From: Hydrangea macrophylla
Taxonomy: Eukaryota; Streptophyta; Magnoliopsida; Cornales; Hydrangeaceae
Direction of reading: 5' to 3'
DNA length: 64,000 bases
Assembly (NCBI GenBank): GCA_033977485.1
Contig: CM066993.1
Location: forward strand, 31,610,001-31,674,000
The notes beneath the pieces are model-generated. The model ran no database searches, had not been told where the DNA came from, and worked only from the letters and a program-made list of their open reading frames with translations. The translations under genes and the position numbers were made by a program. Shown piece by piece: positions 34,250 through 45,721 of this stretch (the stretch's first letter is position 1; each line of letters starts with the position of its first letter).

Positions 34250-34787
34250 TGTAACAACCCTAAAATTTTTAAGTGTGTAAATAATTATTTTAATAATTAT
34301 TTTTAGTTAGCAATATTATATGAGTGTGCCTATGTAAGACATGTGTTTGAAAAATTTAAGTGTTTGGTGGACATATCAATTAAATCATGAGTGAGCGCGT
34401 TTAGTTTGGGAGTTATATTTTATTAATTTATATTTGTTAAAAAAAAAGTGAAGGGTTGATATGTATTTTTGTTATATAGTGTTTACAGGCCCGCGAATGT
34501 GTTTAATAATGTAATTAACATTAAAACTTAGTACCGGGGTCATGGGTACCCATTGGGCTACTCATTTTAACACTTTGTACTGTATTCTGGGCTCATATGA
34601 GTCTCTTTTGTGAGCCCATAAAAAGAAAAACGAGATTTATATATTTGTGTGTGTTTTATTGGCATGTGTTGTGTGTGTAGTGTACATATATACTTATATT
34701 AAAAACCCTAGCCCCCATATTAAAACAAAAAGGGAAGAGAAGAAAAGAGAGAAGAAGAGAGAACAGACGTTTGTGTGTGTGTGTGTA

Positions 34788-34853
<66 letters not shown>

Positions 34854-37184
34854 AGAAGAAGAAGAAGAAGAAGAAGAAGAAGAAGAAAGAAGAATGGTCT
34901 CGGATTCGTGGGCACGTGGGGAATCGCGGAGCATTCGTGGGTATCGATTTTTTATCAACGAGGTGAGTTAAATTTTTGTGTATCCAAGTATATATATATA
35001 TATATACACGTATGTATATATACATGTACACAGGAGTAAATTAAATTAGTATATGTTTAATTTAATTATTAGGGTTAAATCTTTGTAATGGATACGTTGT
35101 TATTGTTGAAGTAATCTAGATATTTTCTTTTCCCTTCGTGTGACTTTGTGATTATGACATTAGGGTATTCGAAAGGGTTAGGTAAATAGTTAGTTTGATA
35201 AAATCATATGTGAAATATTCATGGTGATTAAGAAATATATGTGAAATTCGTTTTTTTGTAATTAATACAGTTACAGAAACTTGAGAAAATTATTAGAAAA
35301 TCGTATCTTTGAATTTGAACATTATGTCCGCGCTAGTCTGTAGGAAACGCGATTCTGCACACTTTTCGTCAAATGGAGTTTTTCCTGATTCTGCACCGTT
35401 TGGGCAGAAATTGAAGATTTCAGTAGCAGTTTTTAGTATGTTAAAATGTACGAAATTGAAGAAATATGATTCGTTGTGTTTATTTTTATTCGTTCGTATG
35501 ACTTAACGAAAATTACTTAGAGATACATGAATTCTCATATAATGTTGATTATATATAAAAAAAGGGTGATAGTCATTAACGTTGAGTCCGATGAAAATAT
35601 TGTGGAATGATTGTTATAATACTTTACGATATGAGAATTTGAATTTTTATTATGGGTTTTATGTAGGCTAATATTGAATGTTGGGTTGAGGTTATTGTAC
35701 CTGAAATAATTGACCTTTTTTTTATAACAATAAGTAAATTAGATACGTTGAATAGTATATTGGGGATCTTGTAATTTGATTAGAAATTATTGAGGGAAGA
35801 ATTGTTACGGGTTAATTGATAAAACCCTCTATTGTAAGAAATTGGAATACATCTAAAAGTTAGAGATGTGATTGGATTTAGAGACGGAACTATGTGATAA
35901 ACGTGAAATTCACAATTATTGGGATAATACGAACGATAAGTGATAATTGTAACATGTTTCTTTAGTGTTCACCGCTCCCCGTTGTTGTGTTATAGTTTTT
36001 GGTAGCTCGCACTCTTTTGCCAGTGGCTTCGTGATCAAGCTGGCTTAAGACTTGTTGAGTGTACTTTTTGCCAGTGGCTTCGTGATCAAGCTAGCCTAAG
36101 CCTTATGCTTGGCTTATATTGTATAGACGTCTTGACATATTGACCAGCCGTCCGTTGTGTATACCTGGTTTGGTTGATACCCCAACCAAACTGGCACCGG
36201 AGTGGGTGTTGGTAGTATGTCCGGGCACACATGGGATATATTTGTGGGCTGTACCATAGAGGGTGGCCAAGTGGTAAACCTAGGGAACACAAAGATAAAT
36301 TAAAGGCTAATAAATAATGACAATGGAGTATTTCATAAGACTGATAAGTTTGAAATAGTGAATGCGACATTTAAGTTATAATGTGGATGACTTATGTATG
36401 GAATTATTCGTCTGGTTTGTGATCATTCGATTTACAGGATGGTGGGCCCACTAACTTTTATGCAGGGCTGGCTCACCATATATATCCGAGGTAAGTATAA
36501 AACTCATAGTAACTTTGGATTTTGGGCAAGAAACTACTTGCCATCACATAAATGGAAACTACTCTTTTGTCCAAATATGTGTGTGGAACTACCTGTCTTG
36601 GCCCAATAGTGTTGTAATGTGGTTTGTAGTCTACGGGTTCAGGTTGGAGCCCTCAGATTTTATTATTTTTGTTTAACTCATACCAGTCATGTGACTGACC
36701 CGAGTGTGTTATGCATTCGAGTGCGTTTCTGTTTGAAACGTAGTTGGATGACATGTGCAGGATATTGCTTTTGATGATGTGACCGATGTGCTTGGCTGTG
36801 GAGTCTTTTGGGCATTGGAACGTTGTAGTTGCTCTGACCATCGGATGTATAGATTTTATTTTTTTATTTTTTTGAACTTTGTAAGAAATTTTATTTAATG
36901 AATTTTGTATTCCTTTTGTAAATTAAAATGGTATTATATTTGTAATAGAATGTTATTTCTTTTATAATGAAATGGAGGATTGGGAATATAAGTTTAATAA
37001 TACATAGTTTTTATATTAACACAGGATCACGTGTCCTTATTTAATGAGTATTAAATTCTATTTTCAAATAAATTATTTATTAGCCTGTGTGAGGGTGTCA
37101 CTCTCGGTGTTTTGGAAATTGAATATTAGTTTGGATACATGCTCTGGATTAAATATTTGGTTGTCCAAAAATCGGGGTGTGACA
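34250..37184 (+). mobile_element. Probable solo LTR (2.9 kb) inside antisense gene B
   Basis: It starts TGTAACAACCCT and ends GGGGTGTGACA, typical LTR ends of Ty3/gypsy elements. The flanks CCAAC (34245-34249) and CCAGC (37185-37189) are a TSD with one mismatch. The coding frame of gene B is continuous when it is removed. There is no coding capacity. A TATA stretch near 34690 followed by AAACCCTAG suggests the plus orientation. It holds a compound microsatellite (34771-34887) and two copies of a TTGCCAGTGGCTTCGTGATC word (36018, 36069). Confidence 0.75.
34771..34887 (+). repeat. Compound (GT)n-(GA)n-(AAG)n microsatellite
   Basis: Three different simple repeats follow each other without a gap. 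They give long low-complexity frames on both strands, which are not genes. Confidence 0.95.
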
Positions 37185-37810
37185 CCAGCCTCACCAGCAG
37201 GTTCCCCGATCAAATCCCAAAAACTGAAGCCGGCTTCTACCGCTCGGTTGATCGCCTCCATATCAGCCACGGAGGAAGCAACGTCGCGGAAGGCGGCGAA
37301 GGACATCTTGCAAAGTTCGGGGTTGAAGTTCGCAGGGGGGCAGAGAGTGGGGTCCACCAGCCAATTGCCGGAGACAACGACCCGAGGATATTGCTGCCAG
37401 TTCTTGTTCGGGAAGTCCAAGCCCCGGGTTAAGTCTCTTCCCTCGGCCCCGGGGCGTAAGTAAGGACCCCCGCGGTCGATGCCCAAAACGTAACACCTTG
37501 TGACGTCCACCGAGCGAAGGAGCAACCCAAGTCGCTGGTTCAGCACCGATATACCCCAGAGAAGGCGGGCGACGTTCGGGCGACACATGGACAGCGAAAA
37601 GTGCAATCCCTATAACAGGTCGCAGAAGGAGGCAGAAAAAGGGAAGCGTAGCCCCACAACTAGCAGCAGATAACTGCTAATGATGACTGAGGGGAAGGCC
37701 ACCTCCTCCCCTTCGACGTAGGGGCGGACCCCAATGTCGCCAGGGATCTGGCAGTCCCTCCGGAAAGCTTCGAGACCTTCGTCGGAGTTCAAATTAACAC
37801 GAGAAGTCAT

Positions 37811-38320
37811 TGGAGGGAAGCTTGGATTGAAAGAAAGTAGAGGAAATGAGCTCGGGGAAAGCTGTGTTCTCGGGAACCGCACGGTATATTCAATCTTAAA
37901 CAGTGGGAATATTTCGAATGAGCACGTACATCTTATATAGAAGTCATGAGCGGCTCGGATGAAAACTGATCCGACGGCTCAGACGCTCTCCCGCCAAGTG
38001 TCATCGACAGCTGTCAACTCGGGCACGTGAAAGGTCGCCTAAAACAGCGCGCACATTAAATGCGTGACATGACGGTCCAGTTACCATGCGACTGTTTGGT
38101 TACATCCGAATTGATTCTGCTGGACCCTGACCAGGCCAATTGCTCCCTGACACGTGGCAATACTCACATCCGAGCTCCCGCCTGAACCGGTCGACAAGTC
38201 CACCGAGCGACCAGAAGTGTGGACCCCATCTCGAGCCGCACCCCCGGACAATATCCGGACGGTTTCCGAGACAATACTGATTTTCGGGTCCTCACTCGAT
38301 GATGCATTCAGTCAGTTCCG
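37811..38320 (-). promoter_or_regulatory. Upstream region of antisense gene B
   Basis: GC-rich DNA between gene B and the polypurine tract. A minus-strand TATA candidate (TATATAAGATG, near 37930-37940) lies ~125 bases before the gene B start. CTCGGGCACGTGAAA and GACACGTGGCA words contain G-box and ABRE-like cores and are shared with the region before gene A. Confidence 0.45.
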
Positions 38321-38335
38321 AAAATGGGGGGCAGC
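38321..38335 (+). promoter_or_regulatory. Polypurine tract of the outer element
   Basis: AAAATGGGGGGCAGC directly precedes the LTR start TGATACG. It fixes the plus orientation and hence the antisense orientation of genes A and B. Confidence 0.7.
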
Positions 38336-38952
38336 TGATACGTCCAGAAATATCCTGTTAAAGACCAACTGCCACGTCAGTAGAAAGACCCGGACTGTCT
38401 GGGAAGAGAGCTTGGGGTCCACAGGTCAGAGGTCGTCGGACATTACCGCTCGGGATGATCAAACGCACCGGGCATGAGGTGCGGCGACTTTCCAGGAGAT
38501 GTAGCTCGAGACGGACTTTCCAGTCAGTTTCCTTGTGTGGCCAGAACTCTATTAAGGAAGAATGAGTAGATTCCTAAACTATTGGGATAACTTTCCTTAA
38601 TTCATGTAAATCCATTGTAATTGATTTACATACCATATCAATACACTTACCATGTAAGGGTGGACTCTTGCATCTATAAAAGAGCCCACCTACCCTCTCT
38701 AGGGGGATTCGAAAATTGCTTCTCTAAGTACACAAGCATTTACTAGAGAACTCACCATTTGCACGCATATACCCGGCCGGTATTACTGGTAGTGCCGCCC
38801 ACCCTTGTTGGCTCACCAGGCCCGCCGGTGATCTGCTAGTGAGAAGTGCACAGACGCAACCGTGGACGAAGGTCACCTCGTTAACGGGACCGAACCATAT
38901 ACAAACTCTTTCTTGCTCTTATTATTGCCCTAATCTTTCTTACCAATTTTCA
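38336..38952 (+). repeat. 3' LTR of the outer element
   Basis: The 617-bp LTR runs TGATACG...ATTTTCA with a TATA box at 38675-38680 (CTATAAAAGAG). It is followed by GCATC, which would be the TSD; the left copy lies outside the window. Its last 207 bases match positions 1-206. Confidence 0.75.
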
Positions 38953-39708
38953 GCATCATCACTTCTTTATAATTTTTTAACACATGTGATAGATTTTTGT
39001 ATGCACGTGTAACAGACATGGGCTCTTAGCGGTTATTTATCATCATCCCGACTTATTCCAATAAATAACCGCCATCATCCTGTGTTCAAACCCATTATCC
39101 AGGCAAACTACAAAAATAACAACGTGGCATGCACTTCTCTTGTGGCCATATTCTTTGTGGGCCCATACAATGTAATTTATTTTGTGGTGCAAATACAATT
39201 GTAAATTGAATAACCAAATTACCCGTATGCTTTTTACAAATTACCCTTTTGTTAAGTTGAATTACCAAATTACCCTTTTTACATTTTGTAAATGATCCTT
39301 TTTTGTATATATGCATGTAGATATATATTATCTATAAATTTAAAAAATAGCCTTAAATTTTATGTTTAACATCAATTAATATAGTTGTTCAAGCATATTT
39401 TTTCTAATATCATCTTAATAATTAATAAAACATATTTCTCTTTTTTGTACTTATAAAAAAAATGCATAATATTTTTTCTACTAAATTCAATGCCCGTGCC
39501 TTGACGGACCGACTTCCCAGTTTTTCTAAATATTTTTTTACTAAATTTGCATGGATTGTAATCACAAGCTTGATCCTATATGGGATCTTTGGCCCACTTT
39601 GAAAAACCTTATGTTTTCATGATTCAATTATCAAAAACTGCTTTTGGCTAAAATCTGTCTAAGATAGTTTTTGTCCAATCGCAAATTCTCGCTTAACTAT
39701 TGTACTGT
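38953..39708. other. Intergenic DNA
   Basis: AT-rich sequence with a small inverted repeat (AGCGGTTATTTAT / ATAAATAACCGC, 39028-39072) and a repeated AATTACCC word (39217-39275). No gene is seen. Confidence 0.5.
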
Positions 39709-41139
39709 TGTTTACACCCTAATTTGGGATTTCCCAAGGCACATGACAATCACATGGCCTGATGACATCATCACACGAGCAGGTAGGCAAATGAACAGGG
39801 ATTGAGGATGATCACGGAGAAAAGATCGATATTAGAGCTACCTACCTGTAGCGATGATACATACAATAAGTGAATATCGGTGTTAAGACCGAGGACATGA
39901 TGATACTGGTTACTCAAAGAAAAACCTCAGTCTTAACACGCAAGGCCAAGGTTGCAAAGTAGGTACCATAGTCGCAACATCGGTCAAACAAGACCGATGA
40001 CCAACCAATGAGTTCTAAAGTGTTGGGACTGAAAGGCAGGCATGAAAGGAAATGAAATATCGGGCTTAGAAGATAATTAACAGGTAATCAATGGAATAAT
40101 TAAAGCCACAAAAAAACATCAGTTAAGCAAGATCGATGGACACTAGTAGACTTCCTACCAAGCATAAGACCGAGGCCCATCAACCAACGATGGTCAAGCT
40201 ACTCATAGAAGGATGCAATCGATCAAATAGGATCTGTTCACAAGGCTTTTGGGCAGTTGAGCATGGACAAGAACGTGTGCACAGGATATGCTGAGCTGGA
40301 AGAGAGATGGTTACATAGAGAGATAACGTGGCAGAAATGAGAGAATCAGACAAATCATGGAGGTTAATCATGGGGCAACAAATGGGGGCAATAACTGAAG
40401 AAATTATTTAGTGAGCCTGTCACGCCACGTTAGCATGCTGACATGGTGTGATTATTTAATCTTAACCACCCACTTACCCCTTCCTTCTAGGGGGATCATG
40501 ACAAGTGGTTATCATATTTGAAATTTGAAATTCCACTAACCACTTGTCATAATTTCCTTAAAAATAAGGGGCAAATAGGTGTTTAAGATTAAATGGTCAC
40601 ACCACGTCAGCATGCTAACGTGGCGTGACAGGCTCATTGAATAACTTCTCCAATAACTGATTCATGCCTAAAAATTAGGGACCACTAACCACATTAACCC
40701 CACTAATGGGAGAAGTTATTCACTCAAAATCTATAAATATGGCAGGTGGTGCAACATTTGAAGGGACTAACACACACGCCACCTCTAGGCAGACTTCATT
40801 ATATTTTCCTCAAAGCATTACTACTTTTGTTCTTGAGTGATCGTGAGTTTTCATTGTTCTTAGAGCGTTTGTAATTGCTACTTCAATTTGACTAATGAAG
40901 ATGATGTTCATGGAGGTATTCTTGAGTTTCAGTGTTTGATTTGTTTCCTTTTTATTTTAATTTTGCATTTGTAATTACTTGCTTGCATCAGAGTAGAGTA
41001 AAAACTCATTTCGTTATTTAAGAGCGACCTTAATGACGAGTTGCCAAAATTAGAAGTTAAATTAGGCTATCATAACCTTTCTTGAGTTCAGGTGGACTCT
41101 AGTATGACCAATACACTACACCAATTTTATTTGTAAACA
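39709..41139 (+). mobile_element. Solo LTR upstream of the PHD-finger gene
   Basis: It starts TGTTTACACC and ends TTGTAAACA, so the ends form an 8-bp inverted repeat TGTTTACA/TGTAAACA. A perfect TSD ACTGT flanks it (39704-39708, 41140-41144). A TATA box (CTATAAATATGGC, 40730-40742) sets the plus orientation. The 1431-bp length includes a foldback MITE. No internal domain remains, so it is a product of LTR-LTR recombination. It ends ~680 bases upstream of the host gene start codon. Confidence 0.75.
40412..40636. mobile_element. Foldback MITE inside the solo LTR
   Basis: Arms TGAGCCTGTCACGCCACGTT and its inverse are near-perfect over ~40 bases, and further pairs (GACAAGTGGTTAT / ATAACCACTTGTC) make almost the whole unit fold back. 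Weaker pairing continues outward ~15 bases on each side, so the true ends may be near 40398 and 40651. No clear TSD. Confidence 0.65.
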
Positions 41140-41144
41140 ACTGT

Positions 41145-41773
41145 AGAAACTAGTTAGCCAAATAATTATAGAAGCTAGTTAGCTGTTGCGTTCATAATTC
41201 CGTAATCACTTATAGGGTCATTGCCAAACGGGGCCATAGATAGGGCTGGGAACAATTTCACAAGAGCAACGCACTAGCTATAAGCCCCGTGGGAAGTTGA
41301 TGAGGTGCACACGTTGGGAGTGCATTGTACACATGCCACGTCCACAAATAAAGTTTTGCTAATATAAAGACAAAAGAAAGCGTCTCACGTCACCCACGCA
41401 GACTAAAATGAATCCCCCTCTCCTAACCTCTCCTCTCACATAAAAATAAAAATCTCTCTTTAAACAAACCCGTCTTGTCTACTCTGCATTGCCTTCAAAA
41501 AACGCGAATCTCTCTCTCTCTCTCTCTCTCTAACTTTCTCTCTCATCGACAGCGAAATCCAAGTGCGGAAAAACAAATTCCCTCGGAGAAAAAACGGATC
41601 CGAAAGCAACAAAAACGCGAACAACAGAAAACCCTAACCCTAGCCGCGACTCCTACTATTCGCGCCTCAATCTCTAACGTACTTTCTCTCTCTAGAAACG
41701 CACCCCCCCTCTCTCTCTCTCTCGCACACCACCCGAGGTATATAGGATAGGGTTAGGGATAGGGTTTGTGGTG
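41145..41773 (+). promoter_or_regulatory. Promoter and 5' UTR of the PHD-finger gene
   Basis: A TATA candidate (AATATAAAGAC, 41361-41370) lies ~450 bases before the start codon. It is followed by CT-rich sequence including a (TC) run at 41512-41532 and another at 41707-41722. Telo-box type words AACCCTAACCCTAG (41631-41645) and AGGGTTAGGGAT (41749-41760) lie in the presumed 5' UTR; such motifs sit in promoters of plant growth-related genes. The transcription start is not determined. Confidence 0.45.
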
Positions 41774-41821
41774 ATGGAATGCAGGGGTGGTGGTTATCGT
41801 GTCTGGTGGAGGAGGGGATGA
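41774..41821 (+). CDS. Upstream ORF overlapping the PHD-finger start codon
   Basis: A 15-residue uORF (MECRGGGYRVWWRRG) ends in TGA at 41819-41821, overlapping the main ATG (41818-41820) as ATGA. Such overlap allows termination-reinitiation or leaky scanning. Whether it is translated is unknown, and it only matters if translation starts at 41818. Confidence 0.3.
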   Translation: MECRGGGYRVWWRRG

Positions 41822-43072
41822 CGGGTGGACGATGTCACCGTCGGCGGAAAATGATGGGTAGGGGTGCGGACGGAGGTTGCGGCACCGAGGAGAGACCTTG
41901 CCCGATTTCTAGGGTTCCGGCGAAAATTCCGGCGAAAATTCCGGCCACCATTGGAAAACACGAACAAGTAGTTGTGGATTTCTATACACAGGCTCGGAAG
42001 GCGCTTAGCGTTCGGTCCCCATTCGATACTGATGATCCCCAGGTAACTCCTATCCCCACTCTTCCCAGTGGTTTAGCCCATTTTTTGGCGAAGCATTTGG
42101 ATAGTCGCAAGCGGCATAAGAAGTCTCATTCGGGTGGGGACGCGAAGTCCTTGCGTGCCAATGGGGCGGAAAAGGAAAAAGCTCGTGGTCGTGGGTCGAA
42201 CATTTGGGCTGAGACTGAGGATTACTTCAGAGAATTGACAGTTGATGATATTGACAAGTTGTATGAGGCTTCTTCTATTGGGTTTTCAGCTAGACAAAAG
42301 TGTTTCTCAATTCCAGTTTTGGGTAATGCTTTTCGCGACAATGCTGACATTGGGAATGGAAATGAGGTTGGCTTGGAATGTGGGGATGTTTTCAAAGAGG
42401 AGGTTAAAGAGGAGGTTGAGCAATTCATGGATTCTGATAGTGTAGGAGTAGATGCTGTTTCTCAAGAAGAAAAAGGTTGTTCCTTGTTGCAGTCAGAGAC
42501 CTGGTGTAGTGGCTTAGAGTGGCTTTTAGGCTCTAGGAAGAAGGTATATCTTACCACCGAGCGGCCTTCAAAGAAACGGAAGCTTTTGGGTGGGGACGCA
42601 GGTTTAGAGAAACTTCTTGTTACTTTTCCAGTTGACGGGTCTTCATCTTTGTGCCACTATTGTAGCCTGGGCAATTCAGGGGACCACTTGAACCCTTTAC
42701 TGGTTTGCAGCTCTTGTAATGTGGCAGTTCATCAGAGGTGTTACGGCGTGCAAGATGATGTAGTTGGTGCTTGGCTTTGTTCTTTTTGTAGGCAGAAGAG
42801 TGAGGTCCAAAGCAGTGACAGGCCTTGTTTGCTGTGCCCAAAGCAGGGTGGTGCTTTAAAACCTGTAAGTAATAGAGGTATTGGAAGCGACATTGGTGGG
42901 TCTATAGGATTTGCTCACTTGATTTGTTGTCAGTGGATTCCTGAGGTTTATATTGAGGATACAAGGAGAATGGAGCCCATTTTGAATGTTGAGGGAATAA
43001 AGGAAACTCGGAGAAAATTAGTATGCAATTTATGCAAGGTGAAGTGGGGTGCCTGTGTTCGGTGCAGTAACG
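41818..43072 (+). CDS. PHD/extended-PHD finger protein (At1g77800-like), exon 1
   Basis: First coding exon of a nuclear chromatin-type protein of the JADE/BRPF-like PHD family. The start at 41818 (MTGGRCHRRRKMMGRG) is preferred because the sequence becomes family-like there; an in-frame ATG at 41779 would add 13 residues. A canonical PHD finger occupies residues ~279-324 (CHYCSLGNSGDHLNPLLVCS ... HQRCYG ... WLCSFC). The extended PHD domain starts at ~336 (RPCLLCPKQGGALKPV, then FAHLICCQWIPEV, CNLCKVKWGACVRC) and is cut by the intron (AACG/GTATGT, phase 1). PHD fingers of this family read histone H3 tails; that role is inferred from the family. The stretch before the PHD finger is basic and acidic by turns. 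Confidence 0.88.
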
Positions 43073-45228
43073 GTATGTTTGTTTCTTCCTTACTTTCACC
43101 AGTCTGCTTTTCTTTGTGGGATGGTACACCAGGAGAGCATTTTATTTAGTGCGTCTGGCTATGAGATTTTAGCTTGCAGAACAATCATATTTATTCCTCT
43201 AAATAGCATGGGTTTATTGTTCGCTTGATTACATTTTTGACTTCTTTGCGTATGTTTTCACTCCGAGCAGTCGAAGAAAGTTGGTAAAATAAACCTAAAT
43301 GAAAAATTTTATGGGACTGCTATGGAAGAAAGGGACGTTTGTATAACCTGAAAGGAGTAAGCAGAGACGCTCGTTGATATTTTCTTCTATTTCCCTCTCC
43401 CTTTAAGCATTCTGTCTACAAGTTCATTGGTTTTGACTAGTCTTTATTTTTATGTTATCTTTAGCTTGTCTGCGATGGTGGTGCCCTCGCATTGAAGGTT
43501 ATATGCGGACGTCGTATTGAACTGGTGCACCCTACTTGAAGTTTTGAAGGGCTTATTGACTCTTTGGTTGTTGAAATTTTCATTTATTTTTTTTCAAATT
43601 GTATTCATGCAGTGAGTTAGTATCTTTTTGTGGGAGAGATTGTTGTAATGGTGCAAATAATGAACTTACTCTTCTGAAAGGTTGACATACTAAGTGCTTA
43701 CGATGAGGGCAACTTTGAGACAGAGAAACAATATTATGGAGATAGGAAGGACATAACTAGAGGAGGATGATACCTTGAAGAACTCAATATGGGAAAACAA
43801 AACTTAGCTGTATTATGAGATTGGGATTAGTGTAGGAATGCTGATAGTAGTCTCCTACATGGAAGCTTCAGTTAAACTTAAAGGTTCATAGAGTCGTAGG
43901 GTTCTCCACCAAGTAATTGAATTACTTCTAACTACTTGGCAACTAATGTATCTGAATTGTTTGTTGGCGAAAGATTAGGAATACACAGTGACACAGATTG
44001 TATTTCTTATATATAATGGAACTAAACCTTTATTTGTATCTTCAGTTATTACTCCATTTCTCTCCGATCTCCAATTCTTTCATTAAAGGATTGCACATTT
44101 TGCTGAGGTTTTGACCTCTAACCTCACAAACACTCTGGAAAAGATCATTTATACCAGGAGAGATATGGTTAGCATACTCCAGGATTGAAATATGATGGGC
44201 ATATTTCAGTGTTGAAATCTGGACCATTTTTGGCATGCCGAGGGAAGCCAAATGGAAGGGTAATGTGGTGTCCCATGTGGTCTGAAATGTGTGTGGATTT
44301 CGATAGGTTCGGCCTTCGACAACTTATAAGCTTCTAAACCTGACAACATTCTGTTCAAAGTTTCAAACTCTGCTCGCATTTGGTATGGTTCAAACTAATT
44401 TTGGAGTGAGCTTATCTCTGAAACTGTTGATCTGTGATGAGAGTCCGACTTCCTAGGAGACTTATAGATCCACTTGGCACTAAGGATTTAACGTAATTAT
44501 TTGCTTTTCATCACCTTGATGCAATCTACCTCAGGAATATGAGTGCCAAAGGGTCCCTATCATGTTTTGCATTGCTATTGCGAAATTAAGATATTGAAAA
44601 TGAAGGATATTTGAGGACTAAGCCCTATTCGAGAGTGCCAAGGCGTTCCTATCATGTTTGGCATTTGCTATGGCAAAATATAGATTTTGAATATCAAGGA
44701 GACTCGATCACCAAGCCCTATTTGAGATGGAATAGTTCGAGGACCAATTCCTATTCGAGATAGAATAGTTCCCACCTTTGTACAAGTGGTGTGGATCGTT
44801 TCCCCCACCTCCTCTTGGCAATAAAAAAAATCAAAAAAAAGAAAGAATTATTAATGTGACTTGGATTCCTAAGGAGACCTGCAAAGCCATTTTGACTATG
44901 GTCCGACTTAGCACTTAGACCAAAACCAAGTTCTTCAAACTGCTTGGGACCTTTTCCCTATATATTGCCAGGTAACCTTTTCTATCAGAGCTTCCATTCG
45001 GCCATTTTTTTTCCTCCATTTTCTGGCAAGTATGAAGCCAACTCATTTTCTTTTCAAGGGTAAGTTAATGGCCAAAGTAGGATTAAATAGGATGAACTCC
45101 CTTGAAAATCTAGCAAGAAGCTTTTTAATGTGGACGTATTTGTCTACCTATTGTGAAGGATAAAAAGAACAAAAGAAGTCTGCTAACCTTTTTTTTTTTT
45201 ACCATAGCTTGGGGGCTCTTGCATTACC

Positions 45229-45721
45229 AGTAAAAGGAAGACCGAGATAGATAATTTCATCTACATTTTAATGTCAGCCAGAACGTGCAATTGGGCTGCT
45301 CCTATAGGCGTTATCAAATGAGTTTTTGTTTATGTTAGGTTTATCCTTGAAGCTTCCTCATAGCACTCAATACTTCCTAATTGTTCACAGTTGCCACCCT
45401 CCTAAAATAAAAACAAATGTTGATTTTGATCAACTGAAATGCGCACATATATATGCTCTTTTTCCCACCCGAAGCAGTTCCCTTGTTTAAAGTACCCCAT
45501 TGTGTTGTGGACATAAACTACATATTAATCGAGTGAACTTCCTTTAATTCCATGCCTCGTAGTTGAAGAGATTTTACTACAATTAGATGATCTGGAAACC
45601 TGCAGACAGTAAAAGGAAGACCTTGATAGATTCTTTCATCTACATTTTAATGTCAGCCATAGCGTGCAATTGGGCTGCTCCCATGCAGGTGTTGTCAAAT
45701 GAGTTTTCGTTTAGGTTAGGT
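45229..45721 (+). repeat. Pair of ~114-bp direct repeats in intron 1
   Basis: 45229-45342 and 45608-45721 share AGTAAAAGGAAGACC, CATCTACATTTTAATGTCAG and GCAATTGGGCTGCTCC in the same order with scattered differences. The origin is unknown. Confidence 0.75.

Larger units (their letters stand above)
33780..37810 (-). pseudogene. Antisense gene B of outer element, split by a solo LTR
   Basis: The gene starts at 37810 (MTSRVNLNSDEG), runs to 37185, is interrupted by the 34250-37184 insertion, and resumes at 34249 to end at 33780. It has a Transposase_28-type N-terminal part (EEVAFPSVIISSYLLLVVGL; RPNVARLLWGISVL), a middle part with DFPNKNW and FNPELC, a Ser/Glu-rich linker, and a C-terminal coiled coil (ELVAKVAALEEEIQALKG) reached after a one-base shift near 33900. 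A TAG at 37612-37610 interrupts the first part. No introns are needed, unlike gene A. It is a second, diverged antisense gene rather than a recent duplicate. Confidence 0.6.
1..38952 (+). mobile_element. Outer Tat-like Ty3/gypsy element, non-autonomous, heavily interrupted
   Basis: Positions 1-206 match 38742-38948 (R-U5 part of an LTR) with about seven differences by eye. A 3' LTR (38336-38952, TG...CA) is preceded by a G-rich polypurine tract, so the element reads on the plus strand. Between the LTRs, once younger insertions are set aside, lie about 4.7 kb with two genes on the opposite strand that carry the gypsy-type Transposase_28-like domain. Antisense extra ORFs of this type near the 3' LTR are known from the Tat lineage (Grande and relatives). 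No gag, protease, RT or integrase of its own is visible, and no primer site follows the left LTR, so it looks non-autonomous or deleted. The left end and left TSD lie outside the window. Confidence 0.65.

Noticed and set aside
34647..35039. Long frames on both strands over GT/GA/AAG runs
   Set aside because: They are translations of simple repeats (Ser-Leu, Arg-Glu, poly-Lys) with no protein signal.
1583..37810. Genes A and B as DNA transposases
   Set aside because: The Transposase_28 name is historical. The genes sit between LTRs of a retroelement, and no catalytic DDE pattern is visible.
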